From contig JAZSKB010000038.1 of the NCBI GenBank assembly GCA_045534635.1, positions 1-64,000 of the forward strand: a DNA stretch of 64,000 nucleotides. The letters run 5' to 3'. The position numbers and the translations under genes are program-made. The DNA is from UBA1205 sp045534635. Its GTDB lineage: Bacteria; Bacteroidota; Bacteroidia; Bacteroidales; WCHB1-69. Positions 53,998 through 63,571 of the stretch are shown in pieces. Below the pieces are notes generated by a model. The model ran no database searches, was not told the origin of the DNA, and saw only the letters and a program-made list of their open reading frames with translations. Each line of letters begins with the position of its first letter. The stretch's first letter is position 1.

Positions 53998-54561
53998 ATG
54001 AAAATATATACCAAAACCGGTGATACAGGAGAAACCTCTCTTATTGATAACGTTAGAGTTCCAAAAGATGATATTCGTGTGGAAGCATACGGAACTGTTG
54101 ACGAACTCAATGCTCATATTGCATTAATTTCAACGCTTACAAGTGATAATAATTGCAAACAAATTTTACTTGATATTGAAAAAACATTGTTTGTTGTCCA
54201 AACTCATTTGGCTATAAACGACAAAAACAATTGCAATATCCCTATCGTTGATATTAACGAAATTAAACCACAAAATTTAGAATCTGCTATTGATGAAATG
54301 CAAGCGATTTTGCCTAAAAATCATTCTTTTATATTGCTTAGTGCTAATGAAATTGCTGCCCAATGCCATATCGCAAGAACAATTTGCCGACGTTGCGAAA
54401 GAAGACTTGTTTCGCTTAATAGACAAAAAAACGTTGATAGCATTATCATGTGTTATATCAATCGATTATCCGATTTTCTTTTTATTTTGGCTCGCTATTT
54501 CACTTTTGTTAACAATAACAACGAATCTGAACTTTCTCTTAGAAAAAACAACAAACAATAA
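53998..54561 (+). CDS. PduO-type cob(I)alamin adenosyltransferase
   Basis: A 187-residue enzyme that transfers the adenosyl group of ATP to cob(I)alamin. KIYTKTGDTGETSL is the ATP-binding start, RVEAYGTVDELNA the second motif, and AQCHIARTICRRCERR the helix that carries conserved Arg residues. It follows mltG by 3 bp, probably in one transcript. It shows that the organism uses adenosylcobalamin and fits the corrinoid-type importer at 514-3588. Confidence 0.95.
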   Translation: MKIYTKTGDTGETSLIDNVRVPKDDIRVEAYGTVDELNAHIALISTLTSDNNCKQILLDIEKTLFVVQTHLAINDKNNCNIPIVDINEIKPQNLESAIDEMQAILPKNHSFILLSANEIAAQCHIARTICRRCERRLVSLNRQKNVDSIIMCYINRLSDFLFILARYFTFVNNNNESELSLRKNNKQ

Positions 54562-54752
54562 TGCAAGTTTTGTTGTAAATACAATTTTTTTAAAACATTT
54601 CTTTTTCTATTTTGTTTTTAAAACATTAAAAAACAACAAATTAATAAATTATTTAATTTGTTATTTTGTATTTTTCTTCACTTTTTTTCAAAAATCAACA
54701 ACTTTGGCACGGAATTTGCTATGTAAAAAATAGTAACTAAAAAATTTATATT

Positions 54753-57641
54753 ATGAACACTTTAAAAAAATATTTTTTCGGTATTTCATTAGTCGTTTTT
54801 GCCCTAACAAATACGCTGGCCCAAAACATGTCTAACTACATTACACTCAACGTAAAAGCAAACGAAGATGTAGGTTTTGAAATTTTGGGAGATAGTCCAA
54901 ACGATTCCGCCAGAGTTGTTTGCGGTAAAATGGACACCTCTTTTCTTCTTTCATCAAATATATTTGTTGATATAACTTTTACTACACAAGATAGCATACT
55001 TACCATTTACGGAAACGTAAGAGTTTTTTCTTGTTCTTTTAATGATTATATTAGAAGCATTGACTTTTCTAATAATCCTAATTTAAAAGAAATTTCTTGT
55101 GACTATTTAGATTCGCTTACATCTTTGAATGTTAGCAACAATCCTGCAATAACTCATTTATCGTGTACAAACTGCCCAAAACTAACAGTTTTAGATATTA
55201 GTAGTTGCTCAAACTTAACATACTTGAATTGCAATAATAACAATTTAACTTCTTTAACTTTTCCTAAAAGTTCGTCAATTTTTGAGTTATCTTGTTTTGA
55301 TAATAAATTGACTTCTTTAAATCTTACAAATTGTACTTCTTTAGTATCTATTAATTGTTCCAACAATTTACTAACATCTCTTGATGTTAGCAACAATCCT
55401 CAATTAAGAGATATATCCTGCGACAACAACAATTTAACATCTTTACATATTCACAATAATTATTATTTACAAACAATTAATTGTTCTGGTAATTCATTTA
55501 CTACACAAGCATTTGACGATTTGATGTGTTCTTTACCAGCAACTAATGGAGTCTTATATCCTCTTTACAACCAAAATGATAAAAATTATGCCGAATTTAT
55601 GGCAAGTAATGCAAAAAATGCAAATGCAAAACATTGGTCTGTAGAATATTATGAGAATAATTCTTCTATTATTGATAGTACAACTGGAAATTTTGTTTGT
55701 AACAATACATATTTTGTTGATACGAATTACCGCATCACATTATATCATAAAACCAATAAGAATTTACAATTTATGCTTTCCTCAAACAAACTTGACAATA
55801 TGGCAAGAATTGTTAATGGTAATTTAGACACATTGGTTTTTTTAGGAACATATCTTTATTATGGACTCAATGTTGAAGAGGCGGTTACTACCATTTACGG
55901 AAATATCAATGGTTTTGAATGTAATAACAATGATATTGATTCTATTGATATTACTAAAAATACATTATTAGAATATTTATTTTGCCGAAACAATAATTTA
56001 TCCTCATTAGATGTAAGTAAACATACAAAGTTAATAGAATTGGACTGCGGTGAAAATAATTTAACAAATTTAGATGTTACTAAAAATACAATGTTACGTT
56101 CTTTGATGTGTAACGATTGTAAACTTACCTCCTTGAATATTACTGCTTGTTCTGCATTAATATCTTTAGTTTGTTCTAACAATCAATTATCTGATTTAGA
56201 CCTAACTAAAAATACAGCATTAGAAGTATTGTTTTGCGATAGAAATAAATTAACTTCATTAAATATTAGTACTTGTATTGCATTGAGATACTTGTATTGT
56301 AATGACAATCTCCTTACTGAACTTGACCTAAGTAATTGTACAATGTTAAGAGATTTATCTTGTCAAAATAATGAATTAACAACATTAAACGTTAACAAAT
56401 GTCATGATTTAAGCGAATTACATTGTAACAACAATAAATTAACATCTTTAGATTTAAGTACAAATGGAATAGGCTATGCATCTATTTACAATAATCCATT
56501 CACAACAGATGTTTTCAACGATATAATGTGTTCTTTACCTTCAGTAAGTTGGGGCACTCTTTATGTTCTTGAAAACGATAAGGACACAAATGCTTCCATA
56601 TTCGAGGCTTCTAATGGTAATATAGCAATAGACAAAGGTTATTCTCTTCGCTATGCTGAAACTTCAAATGATATTCCTGCGACAAATGGTACTTTTACTT
56701 GTACTCCATTAATATTAGATAGTAGCGAATACATTACACTAAATATCCGAAAAGGAGAAAATGTTAATTTTTATTTTGCTTCCCCAATAAACAATACTCC
56801 TATTAAAATTAAAAATGGAAACGATATATCTTATTTAGTTAGCGGAGCAAACGGTAACTCTTATTCTTCTACAATGGATTCTGATACATTAATCATTTAT
56901 GGAAATATACATTCTTTTGAATGTAATTATAATCTTGCTCTCTCCAATGTTGATATTAGTACTGCTCCTTCTTTAATAGAACTTAGATTATATTTCACTA
57001 ATTTAACTTCATTGGATATAAGTAAAAACATTGCTCTAACAAAATTAAACATTGAAGGCAATAAATTAACTTCATTAGACGTAAGCAATAATACAGCATT
57101 ACGAGAATTAAATTGTACAAATAATCAGTTAACAAAATTGGAATTAAAAAATAACACTAATTTAAAAGAAGTTTCTTGTTTTGAAAATGCTTTCACTACC
57201 CAAGCCTTTGATGATATAATGTGTTCTTTACCAAAAGTAAATGGACAAGGTATATTTATTCCATTATTTTCTACAAATGATAAAAATACCGCTGCATTTA
57301 TGGCAAGTAATTCCGCTAATGCAATAGCAAAAAATTGGCAAATAACTTATGCCAGAGGTGAAGAAATTCCAGCAACAAATGGTTCTTATTCTTGTAGTGG
57401 AGGTAATGCTATTACAGAAACACCAAATTCATCAATAGTGTTGTATCCTAATCCGACTAAAACAATGCTAAATATTGAAAACGTAACAGGAAATGTACAA
57501 ATTTTCGATATTACCGGTCGTGTGGTAATGAGTGCAACCAATAATGGAGAAACATTGTTACAAATCAATGTGTCTAATTTATTTAAAGGTATGTATTTTG
57601 TAAAAATAGGGAATCATACTACAAAATTTATTAAAGAGTAA
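54753..57641 (+). CDS. T9SS surface protein with Cys/Asn-rich leucine-rich repeats
   Basis: The 962-residue protein has a signal peptide (to NTLAQ, about residue 24). Its body has three blocks of leucine-rich repeats of the form LxxLxCxxNxLTSLDVSxNT (Cys and Asn ladders), and each block closes with the same module, (V/A)FDDxMCSLP followed by a segment ending in TNGxFxC. The end is a type A T9SS sorting domain (IVLYPNPTKTMLNIENVTGN to FKGMYFVKIG). It is therefore outer-surface exposed or released. BspA-like adhesion is a reasonable but untested role. Confidence 0.9.
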   Translation: MNTLKKYFFGISLVVFALTNTLAQNMSNYITLNVKANEDVGFEILGDSPNDSARVVCGKMDTSFLLSSNIFVDITFTTQDSILTIYGNVRVFSCSFNDYIRSIDFSNNPNLKEISCDYLDSLTSLNVSNNPAITHLSCTNCPKLTVLDISSCSNLTYLNCNNNNLTSLTFPKSSSIFELSCFDNKLTSLNLTNCTSLVSINCSNNLLTSLDVSNNPQLRDISCDNNNLTSLHIHNNYYLQTINCSGNSFTTQAFDDLMCSLPATNGVLYPLYNQNDKNYAEFMASNAKNANAKHWSVEYYENNSSIIDSTTGNFVCNNTYFVDTNYRITLYHKTNKNLQFMLSSNKLDNMARIVNGNLDTLVFLGTYLYYGLNVEEAVTTIYGNINGFECNNNDIDSIDITKNTLLEYLFCRNNNLSSLDVSKHTKLIELDCGENNLTNLDVTKNTMLRSLMCNDCKLTSLNITACSALISLVCSNNQLSDLDLTKNTALEVLFCDRNKLTSLNISTCIALRYLYCNDNLLTELDLSNCTMLRDLSCQNNELTTLNVNKCHDLSELHCNNNKLTSLDLSTNGIGYASIYNNPFTTDVFNDIMCSLPSVSWGTLYVLENDKDTNASIFEASNGNIAIDKGYSLRYAETSNDIPATNGTFTCTPLILDSSEYITLNIRKGENVNFYFASPINNTPIKIKNGNDISYLVSGANGNSYSSTMDSDTLIIYGNIHSFECNYNLALSNVDISTAPSLIELRLYFTNLTSLDISKNIALTKLNIEGNKLTSLDVSNNTALRELNCTNNQLTKLELKNNTNLKEVSCFENAFTTQAFDDIMCSLPKVNGQGIFIPLFSTNDKNTAAFMASNSANAIAKNWQITYARGEEIPATNGSYSCSGGNAITETPNSSIVLYPNPTKTMLNIENVTGNVQIFDITGRVVMSATNNGETLLQINVSNLFKGMYFVKIGNHTTKFIKE

Positions 57642-57680
57642 TCTTATATTTTTTTTTCATGTTTCTTTCACAAATTTTTT

Positions 57681-57706
57681 GACCCGCAGGGCTGCGGGTC
57701 TTTTTT
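57681..57706 (+). terminator. Terminator after the LRR gene
   Basis: A 9-bp stem GACCCGCAG/CTGCGGGTC and a T-run, about 40 bp after the stop codon. Its G+C-rich stem contrasts with the surroundings. Confidence 0.8.
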
Positions 57707-57873
57707 ATTTTTAGAAAAATGCTATGTTATATTTCCCTATTGTATCAAAATACACTTGTTGAAAAAATAAAGAATTAAGCAAAATCAATATTTTCAATAG
57801 GTCTATTAAAGAAAATATTAAAATAGAAAAGATATTTTTTTCTTGTTTTTTTTGTTTTAAGTAAAAAAAATGT

Positions 57874-57881
57874 TAATTTTG
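57874..57881 (+). promoter_or_regulatory. -7 box of the ricT-gldH-PBP1A-dprA operon
   Basis: TAATTTTG, 21 nt before the ATG at 57903. An earlier in-frame start at 57870 lies before the box and is rejected. Confidence 0.6.
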
Positions 57882-57902
57882 CAAGTTATTAACATAAAGA
57901 TA

Positions 57903-59081
57903 ATGGATAAAACAAAGCAAATAGAGAAGACAAATTTTTTAAACGAAAATATAGATTTAGAAGAAGATATAAACATCTCGTGTGCTCATAGTTACGAAGC
58001 AGATGCAATAGCCGCCAATAAATTCCTTAGTAGAGGATTGTCGGCACCTCCAAAAGCAGAAGGTTCTAACAATACACTTTTTAGTCATAATTGTTGCAAA
58101 TTAGGCACATACAATTGGATGAAAGATGTAGAAGTATTGGATTCCGAACAAATCTATGCTGAAGTACAATTCAAAAATAGTCATAAAGATTTTTTTGTTT
58201 TGCCTTCTGAAGAACCATTTGAAGAAGGAGATATTGTTGTGACAGAAGCAACAACTGGCTTTGATATTGGAATAATTTCACTTTTGGGCAAAGCGGTTCT
58301 TTTACAAATGAAAAACAAAAAAGTAAAAGAAGTTAGCAAAAAAATATACAGAAGAGCCAAAGCCGCTGATATAGAAAAATGGGTGTCTGTTGTTAATAAA
58401 GAAGACGATACCATGATGAAATCTCGCTATATTGCTTGGGACATCAATTTAGATATGAAAATAAATGATGTTGAATATCAAGGAGATGGAACAAAAGCAG
58501 TTTTTTATTATTCGTCAGAAGATAGGGTTGATTTTCGAGAATTGATAAAAATATTGGCAGAAAAATTTCATATTCGTATAGAAATGCGTCAAATAGGAGT
58601 ACGACAAGAAGCAGCCCGTTTGGGCGGTTTAGGTTGTTGTGGAAGAGAAATCTGTTGTGCCTCATGGTTGAACAATTTCCAAACAGTATCAACAAGTACA
58701 GCGAGAACACAACAATTGTCGCTCAATCCTCAAAAATTGGCAGGACAATGTGGAAAATTGAAATGTTGTTTAAATTTTGAAAACGAAGCATACCAAGAAG
58801 AATTGAAATTGTTTCCCGATATTCATACACAAATAAAAACAGAAAAAGGAGATGCATATTGTCATAAAATAGACATATTTAAAAAATTGATGTGGTATTC
58901 TTATAAACAAGATTCTTCGCATATGTCGTATGCAATATCAACCGAAAAAGTAAAAGAAATCATTCAAATAAACAAACAAAATAAATTAATATCTGCTTTG
59001 GAAGAATATGCAGCAATCAATCAAGGAAAAAATGAAGAAAATTCATATAATATAGAGGATTTAAAATCAATAAATGATTAA
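57903..59081 (+). CDS. ricT: PSP1-domain protein RicT
   Basis: The 392-residue protein holds the PSP1 domain with FRELIKILAEKFHIRIEMRQIGVRQEAARLGG (about residues 215-245) followed by CCGREICCASWL and CGKLKCCLNFE, Cys clusters known in Bacillus RicT/YaaT to bind iron-sulfur clusters. RicT works with RicA and RicF in RNA processing. The N-terminal region with CAHSYEADAIAA is a Bacteroidota extension. The gene heads a tight operon (ricT-gldH-PBP1A) conserved in the phylum. Confidence 0.92.
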   Translation: MDKTKQIEKTNFLNENIDLEEDINISCAHSYEADAIAANKFLSRGLSAPPKAEGSNNTLFSHNCCKLGTYNWMKDVEVLDSEQIYAEVQFKNSHKDFFVLPSEEPFEEGDIVVTEATTGFDIGIISLLGKAVLLQMKNKKVKEVSKKIYRRAKAADIEKWVSVVNKEDDTMMKSRYIAWDINLDMKINDVEYQGDGTKAVFYYSSEDRVDFRELIKILAEKFHIRIEMRQIGVRQEAARLGGLGCCGREICCASWLNNFQTVSTSTARTQQLSLNPQKLAGQCGKLKCCLNFENEAYQEELKLFPDIHTQIKTEKGDAYCHKIDIFKKLMWYSYKQDSSHMSYAISTEKVKEIIQINKQNKLISALEEYAAINQGKNEENSYNIEDLKSIND

Positions 59082-59084
59082 AAT

Positions 59085-59582
59085 ATGAAAAGGATAATAT
59101 ATATTGTTTTCATTTTTTTAGGCATAATAAATATTTCCTGTCATTCGGAAGTAAATTATGTGATGAGAGAAAATCAAGATATTCCTAATATGCAATGGAT
59201 ATTTTCGGAAAAACCTTCGTTTAATATAGATATTCAAGACACAACCGAAAATTACATTTTAGGATTTTGTATCAGATACAACAATGATTATCCAGATGCG
59301 AATATTTATTTATTTGTACATACCCAATTTCCAGAAGGAGAAAAATCAATAGACACTTTATCCATAGATTTGTTCTATCCCGATGGGAGTCCAACAGGAA
59401 GTGGAAAATATATAAAAGAATTGAATGTAAATGTAAGTCAAGTTCGATTTCCACAAATTGGTAGATACATTTTAGATATAGAACAAGCCAGTCGGCGAGA
59501 CACTTTACAAGGTATTGCCGCAGTAGGTGTATATTTATTGTCTGATTCAAAAAATGAAGGTTATGGCAAAGAAGAAAAATAA
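59085..59582 (+). CDS. gldH: Gliding motility lipoprotein GldH
   Basis: A 165-residue lipoprotein (lipobox NISC near residue 19) with the family segments PNMQWIFSEKPSFNIDIQDTTENY and FPEGEKSIDTLSIDLFYPDGSPTGSG. In Flavobacterium johnsoniae GldH is needed for gliding, and it stabilises gliding/T9SS components. Non-gliding Bacteroidales also keep it. Its last 20 bases overlap the PBP1A gene. The window's T9SS cargo proteins fit with the presence of this gene. Confidence 0.9.
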   Translation: MKRIIYIVFIFLGIINISCHSEVNYVMRENQDIPNMQWIFSEKPSFNIDIQDTTENYILGFCIRYNNDYPDANIYLFVHTQFPEGEKSIDTLSIDLFYPDGSPTGSGKYIKELNVNVSQVRFPQIGRYILDIEQASRRDTLQGIAAVGVYLLSDSKNEGYGKEEK

Positions 59583-61809
59583 ATTATCGTTTGTAAAAAC
59601 ATTATGGATACTTTTTGGTTGTTTTTGGGGTATCATAGTTGTTTTTTTTACATTAATATCTTTGGGTTGGTTGGGTTTTATGCCATCATTTGAGGAATTA
59701 GAAAATCCTCGTACCAATTTAGCAACCGAAATTATTTCTGAAGATGGATATGTTTTAGGAAAATATTATGTAGAAAATCGTTCGAGTATTCCATACAATC
59801 AACTGTCTCCCAATTTAACAAATGCCTTGATAGCCACAGAAGATATTCGCTTTTACAAACATTCTGGCATAGATTTAAGAGCATTGTTTCGTGTGGCAAG
59901 CGGAGTATTGTTAGGAGGAAATCGAGGAGGAGGAAGCACAATAAGTCAACAATTAGCAAAAAATCTTTTCCCAAGAGAAAGCGACCGAAATATTTTTGAA
60001 GTTTCTTTTGCAAAATTTAAAGAATGGATTGTTGCCGTAAAATTAGAAAAAGCATATTCTAAAGAAGAAATTATTGCAATGTATTTTAATACTGTAGATT
60101 TTGGAAATCTTTCTCATGGTATAAATTCTGCAGCAAAAACATATTTCGACAAAACACCTTTGGAATTAACAACAGAAGAAAGTGCTTTGTTAGTAGGTAT
60201 GTTGAAAGCACCATCAAAATATAATCCTCGAAGAAATCCAGATTTGGCACTCAAAAGAAGAAATACAGTGTTGAATCAAATGTATAAATACGATTACCTT
60301 ACAAAAGAAGAATACGATTCTTTAAAAAATATCCCTATTGATATGTCTCGATTTAGATTACAAGACCACAAAGCTGGAATTGCAACCTATTTTAGAGAAT
60401 ATCTTCGTCAAGAACTTACTCAATGGATTAAAGAAAATCCAAAACCAGACGGAAGCAAATGGAATATTTATAAAGATGGTTTAAAAATATATACTACCAT
60501 CAATTATAAAATGCAAAAATATGCAGAAGAAGCTGTTTATGAATGGATTTGTAAAGAATTACAACCTCGTTTTTTCAGAGAAATGAGAAATAACAAAAAT
60601 GCTCCATTTGTTAATTTATCGAAAGAACAAACCGAAAATATTATGCGTAGGGCAATGAAAAACTCAGAAAGATATAAAACTTTAAAAGATGATGGTTTTT
60701 CAGAGTCGGAAATTCAAAAAATATTCAATGAACCTGTAAGAATGTGGATACATTCTTGGGAAGGAGAAAAAGATACCATAATGTCTCCTATGGATTCTTT
60801 ACGTTATATGAAATCATTTCTCAATTGTGGTTTTATGGCAATGGAACCTCATACTGGACATGTTAAAGCCTATGTAGGTGGAACTGATTATCAATATTTT
60901 CAATACGACCATGTAACCAAAGCACAACGACAAGTTGGTTCTACTTTTAAACCATTTGTATATACTATAGCCATGCAAGAAGGTGAATATTATCCATGTT
61001 CTATGGTTCCTAACTTACCTGTAACCATAGAAACTCCGGGTAGCGAACCTTGGACACCTAAAAATTCAAGTGATTACAAAGTAGGACAAATGATAACACT
61101 CAGCGAAGCATTGGCTCAATCATTAAATAACATTTCGGCATATCTTATGAAAAGATACGGTCCTTCTGCGGTAGTACACATGGTTCGTAAAATGGGTATG
61201 ACAAGCGATATTCCAGAAGTCCCCGCTATTTGTTTGGGTGCATGCGAACTTACTCTTTATGAGATGGTTGGTGCTATCAACACATTCAACAATAAAGGAA
61301 TATATGTCAAACCAATATTTATTACCAAAATATGCAACAATAAAGGCAATGTTTTGGCAACATTTAATACAACACAAGAGGAAGTTATGGACGAATTTTC
61401 TGCATACAAAACTGTTCGTTTGATGCAAGGTGTTGTCAATTCAGGTACTGCTATTCGTTTAAATTATCGCTACAAACTTAATATGCCTATGGCTGGGAAA
61501 ACAGGAACAACCGACAACAATTCAGATGGTTGGTTTATGGGATATACGCCAATGTTAACCGCTGGTGCTTGGGTTGGTTGTGAAGATAGAGCCGCTCATT
61601 TTAGAGCAACTGCCGAAGGACAAGGAGCAAATTCGGCTTTGCCTGTTTGGGCTTTATTCATGAAAAAATGTTATGAAGATGCAAGTTTGAATTTAGAAAA
61701 AATTGATTTTCAAATGCCTGAAGGTGAAAATGTTGACCCGACATTATTTAATTGCAAAGAAATCAATAATGCTATCAATGCTTCTCAACAACAATTCAAT
61801 TTTGAATAA
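59563..61809 (+). CDS. Penicillin-binding protein 1A (bifunctional)
   Basis: The 748-residue class A PBP polymerises and cross-links peptidoglycan. After an N-terminal membrane helix it has the GT51 domain (ATEDIRFYKHSGID, then GGGSTISQQLAKNLFPR with catalytic Glu in ATED) and a transpeptidase with SxxK in GSTFKPFVY, SxN in QSLNN and KTG in GKTGTTDNNSDGWF. The ATG at 59563 is chosen; the longer frame starts inside gldH without a good start. Confidence 0.94.
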   Translation: MAKKKNKLSFVKTLWILFGCFWGIIVVFFTLISLGWLGFMPSFEELENPRTNLATEIISEDGYVLGKYYVENRSSIPYNQLSPNLTNALIATEDIRFYKHSGIDLRALFRVASGVLLGGNRGGGSTISQQLAKNLFPRESDRNIFEVSFAKFKEWIVAVKLEKAYSKEEIIAMYFNTVDFGNLSHGINSAAKTYFDKTPLELTTEESALLVGMLKAPSKYNPRRNPDLALKRRNTVLNQMYKYDYLTKEEYDSLKNIPIDMSRFRLQDHKAGIATYFREYLRQELTQWIKENPKPDGSKWNIYKDGLKIYTTINYKMQKYAEEAVYEWICKELQPRFFREMRNNKNAPFVNLSKEQTENIMRRAMKNSERYKTLKDDGFSESEIQKIFNEPVRMWIHSWEGEKDTIMSPMDSLRYMKSFLNCGFMAMEPHTGHVKAYVGGTDYQYFQYDHVTKAQRQVGSTFKPFVYTIAMQEGEYYPCSMVPNLPVTIETPGSEPWTPKNSSDYKVGQMITLSEALAQSLNNISAYLMKRYGPSAVVHMVRKMGMTSDIPEVPAICLGACELTLYEMVGAINTFNNKGIYVKPIFITKICNNKGNVLATFNTTQEEVMDEFSAYKTVRLMQGVVNSGTAIRLNYRYKLNMPMAGKTGTTDNNSDGWFMGYTPMLTAGAWVGCEDRAAHFRATAEGQGANSALPVWALFMKKCYEDASLNLEKIDFQMPEGENVDPTLFNCKEINNAINASQQQFNFE

Positions 61810-62927
61810 TGGATAGAAATACAGACATTTTCTACACTATTGCACTTTTGCAAATACCGATGGTCGGTTGTATTACTTTTCATCGTCTTGTGGAGGCTTT
61901 AGGTAATGCCGAAAATGTACTGAATGCTTCAAAAAAAACATTGCTCGAAATTGAACATATCAACAAATCTGTTGTTAATCAAATATTTGAAAACAAATCT
62001 ATTGCATTGCAATCGGCTGAAAATGAGGTTCATTTTTTACAAAAAAATAATATTACAACATTATTAATTAGTGACAAAAATTATCCTAAACGATTGAAAG
62101 AATGTGTAGATGCTCCGCCAATTTTGTTTGCTCGTGGCAATTTCGACAGTAATGCAAAAAAATGTATCGCCATTGTTGGAACACGACATTGCACTTCGTA
62201 TGGTGCCAAAATGACAAAAAAAATAATCGAAGAATTAGCACAATATAATGTAATGGTTATTAGCGGATTAGCCGCTGGAATTGATACTATTGCTCATCAA
62301 ACAGCTCTCGAACAAGGGTTAACAACTATTGGTATCTTGGGACATGGTTTAAAATATATATATCCTGTAAATAATCGACGATTAGCCAAAACAATGATTG
62401 AAAATGGTGGTGTTGTTACCGAATATTTTAGCAATACTCCTGGAGATGTTGGCAATTTTCCTCGTCGTAATCGGATTATTGCTGGAATGAGCGATGCTAT
62501 TCTTGTGGTAGAATCTCGAATTAGAGGCGGTGCTTTGATTACTGCAGATTTAGGTTTTTCTTACGACAGAGATGTTTTTGCTGTTCCCGGACGGGCTTCC
62601 GATATTGCTTCTGAAGGCTGTAACAAACTTATTTTTCAAAATAAAGCCGCTTTAGTTACTTCTGGTGAAGATATTGCCAAATTGTTGAATTGGACAGGGA
62701 AAACTAAAACAAATAAAAAAAATGAATTAAATTCTTCTTTATTGCAAAATCTTAATAAAGAAGAGCTTATGATAATCAATATTTTAAAAGAAAAAACAGA
62801 ATTAAATATCGATGAATTATCCTTGGCAACCAATCTAAATATGTTAACATTGACAAATACATTATTATCGTTAGAATTTAAAGGCTGTATAGAGTGTTTG
62901 CCCGGAAAACGTTATCACTTAATATAA
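61809..62927 (+). CDS. dprA: DNA-processing protein DprA
   Basis: The 372-residue protein loads RecA on incoming single-stranded DNA in natural transformation. The Rossmann-like core has VGTRHCTSYG, SGLAAGIDTIAHQTAL, TIGILGHGLKYIYP and FPRRNRIIAGMSDAILVVESRIRGGALITA. The C-terminal winged helix and the N-terminal SAM-like domain are present. Its ATG overlaps the PBP1A stop (TAATG), so they are coupled. Confidence 0.95.
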   Translation: MDRNTDIFYTIALLQIPMVGCITFHRLVEALGNAENVLNASKKTLLEIEHINKSVVNQIFENKSIALQSAENEVHFLQKNNITTLLISDKNYPKRLKECVDAPPILFARGNFDSNAKKCIAIVGTRHCTSYGAKMTKKIIEELAQYNVMVISGLAAGIDTIAHQTALEQGLTTIGILGHGLKYIYPVNNRRLAKTMIENGGVVTEYFSNTPGDVGNFPRRNRIIAGMSDAILVVESRIRGGALITADLGFSYDRDVFAVPGRASDIASEGCNKLIFQNKAALVTSGEDIAKLLNWTGKTKTNKKNELNSSLLQNLNKEELMIINILKEKTELNIDELSLATNLNMLTLTNTLLSLEFKGCIECLPGKRYHLI

Positions 62928-62933
62928 TAAAAA

Positions 62934-63380
62934 ATGGAAACAAAATATTTGAATAAGGTAAAATTTTATGTAATTCAGTTATTTACAACAACATTTGCAA
63001 TTATTTTTGCCGCATGGCTGTTACAAAAAGGCATTCATATTGAAAGTCCTAAATTAATAACAGGAATTGTTGTTGCAGTTGTGCTTTTATTGGTTAATAT
63101 GTTTGTTCGTCCAATTTTAATTATGTTAACCGTTCCGATAACAATAAGCACTTTTGGAATTTTCTTGTTGGTTATCAACGCATTGACAATTATGATAGTT
63201 GATTTTTTTGTAGAAAAATTTATTGTAGATAGTTTTGGTTGGGCATTATTGTTTAGTCTTATTGTTTCTGCAACAACATCAATTATGGAAACAATTTCCA
63301 AAACAAAAATAATCCGTATTCATCGCGACAATAATACCAAAGACGATGATAATGGATTTTCCGATTATGAAGAAATTTAA
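62934..63380 (+). CDS. Phage holin-family / 4-TM membrane protein
   Basis: A 148-residue protein with four membrane segments and the RPILIMLTVPITISTFGIFLLVINALTI motif of the small membrane protein family named 'phage holin family' or superfamily IV. The name is historical: homologues are chromosomal and have no link to lysis. The last gene of the operon, followed by a terminator hairpin. Confidence 0.8.
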   Translation: METKYLNKVKFYVIQLFTTTFAIIFAAWLLQKGIHIESPKLITGIVVAVVLLLVNMFVRPILIMLTVPITISTFGIFLLVINALTIMIVDFFVEKFIVDSFGWALLFSLIVSATTSIMETISKTKIIRIHRDNNTKDDDNGFSDYEEI

Positions 63381-63506
63381 TTATTGAAAAAGAAATAATT
63401 ATTGTTCTGCTATATTTATAATCAGCCAAATAAATTAGTTATTCTTGGTAATTCTCATTCATACAAGTTCCATTTGTAATGCGAAAAAAAATATCATTGC
63501 AAAAAA

Positions 63507-63532
63507 CAATCCCCGCAAGGCTGCGAGGATTG
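63507..63532. terminator. Bidirectional terminator
   Basis: A hairpin with arms CAATCCCCGCA and TGCGAGGATTG (one mismatch) between convergent genes. Its core resembles the terminator at 57681-57706. Confidence 0.65.
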
Positions 63533-63571
63533 AAATATTTATATATTAAATTAAAAAAAATGCGTTTTCAA

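Noticed and set aside
54290..54733. Open frame overlapping the adenosyltransferase gene and running past its end
   Set aside because: The first part is the adenosyltransferase gene in another frame, and the rest is Phe/Asn-rich low-complexity sequence.
62934..63380. Phage holin and thus a prophage remnant
   Set aside because: The family name is misleading. The protein is a chromosomal four-helix membrane protein and no other phage gene is near.
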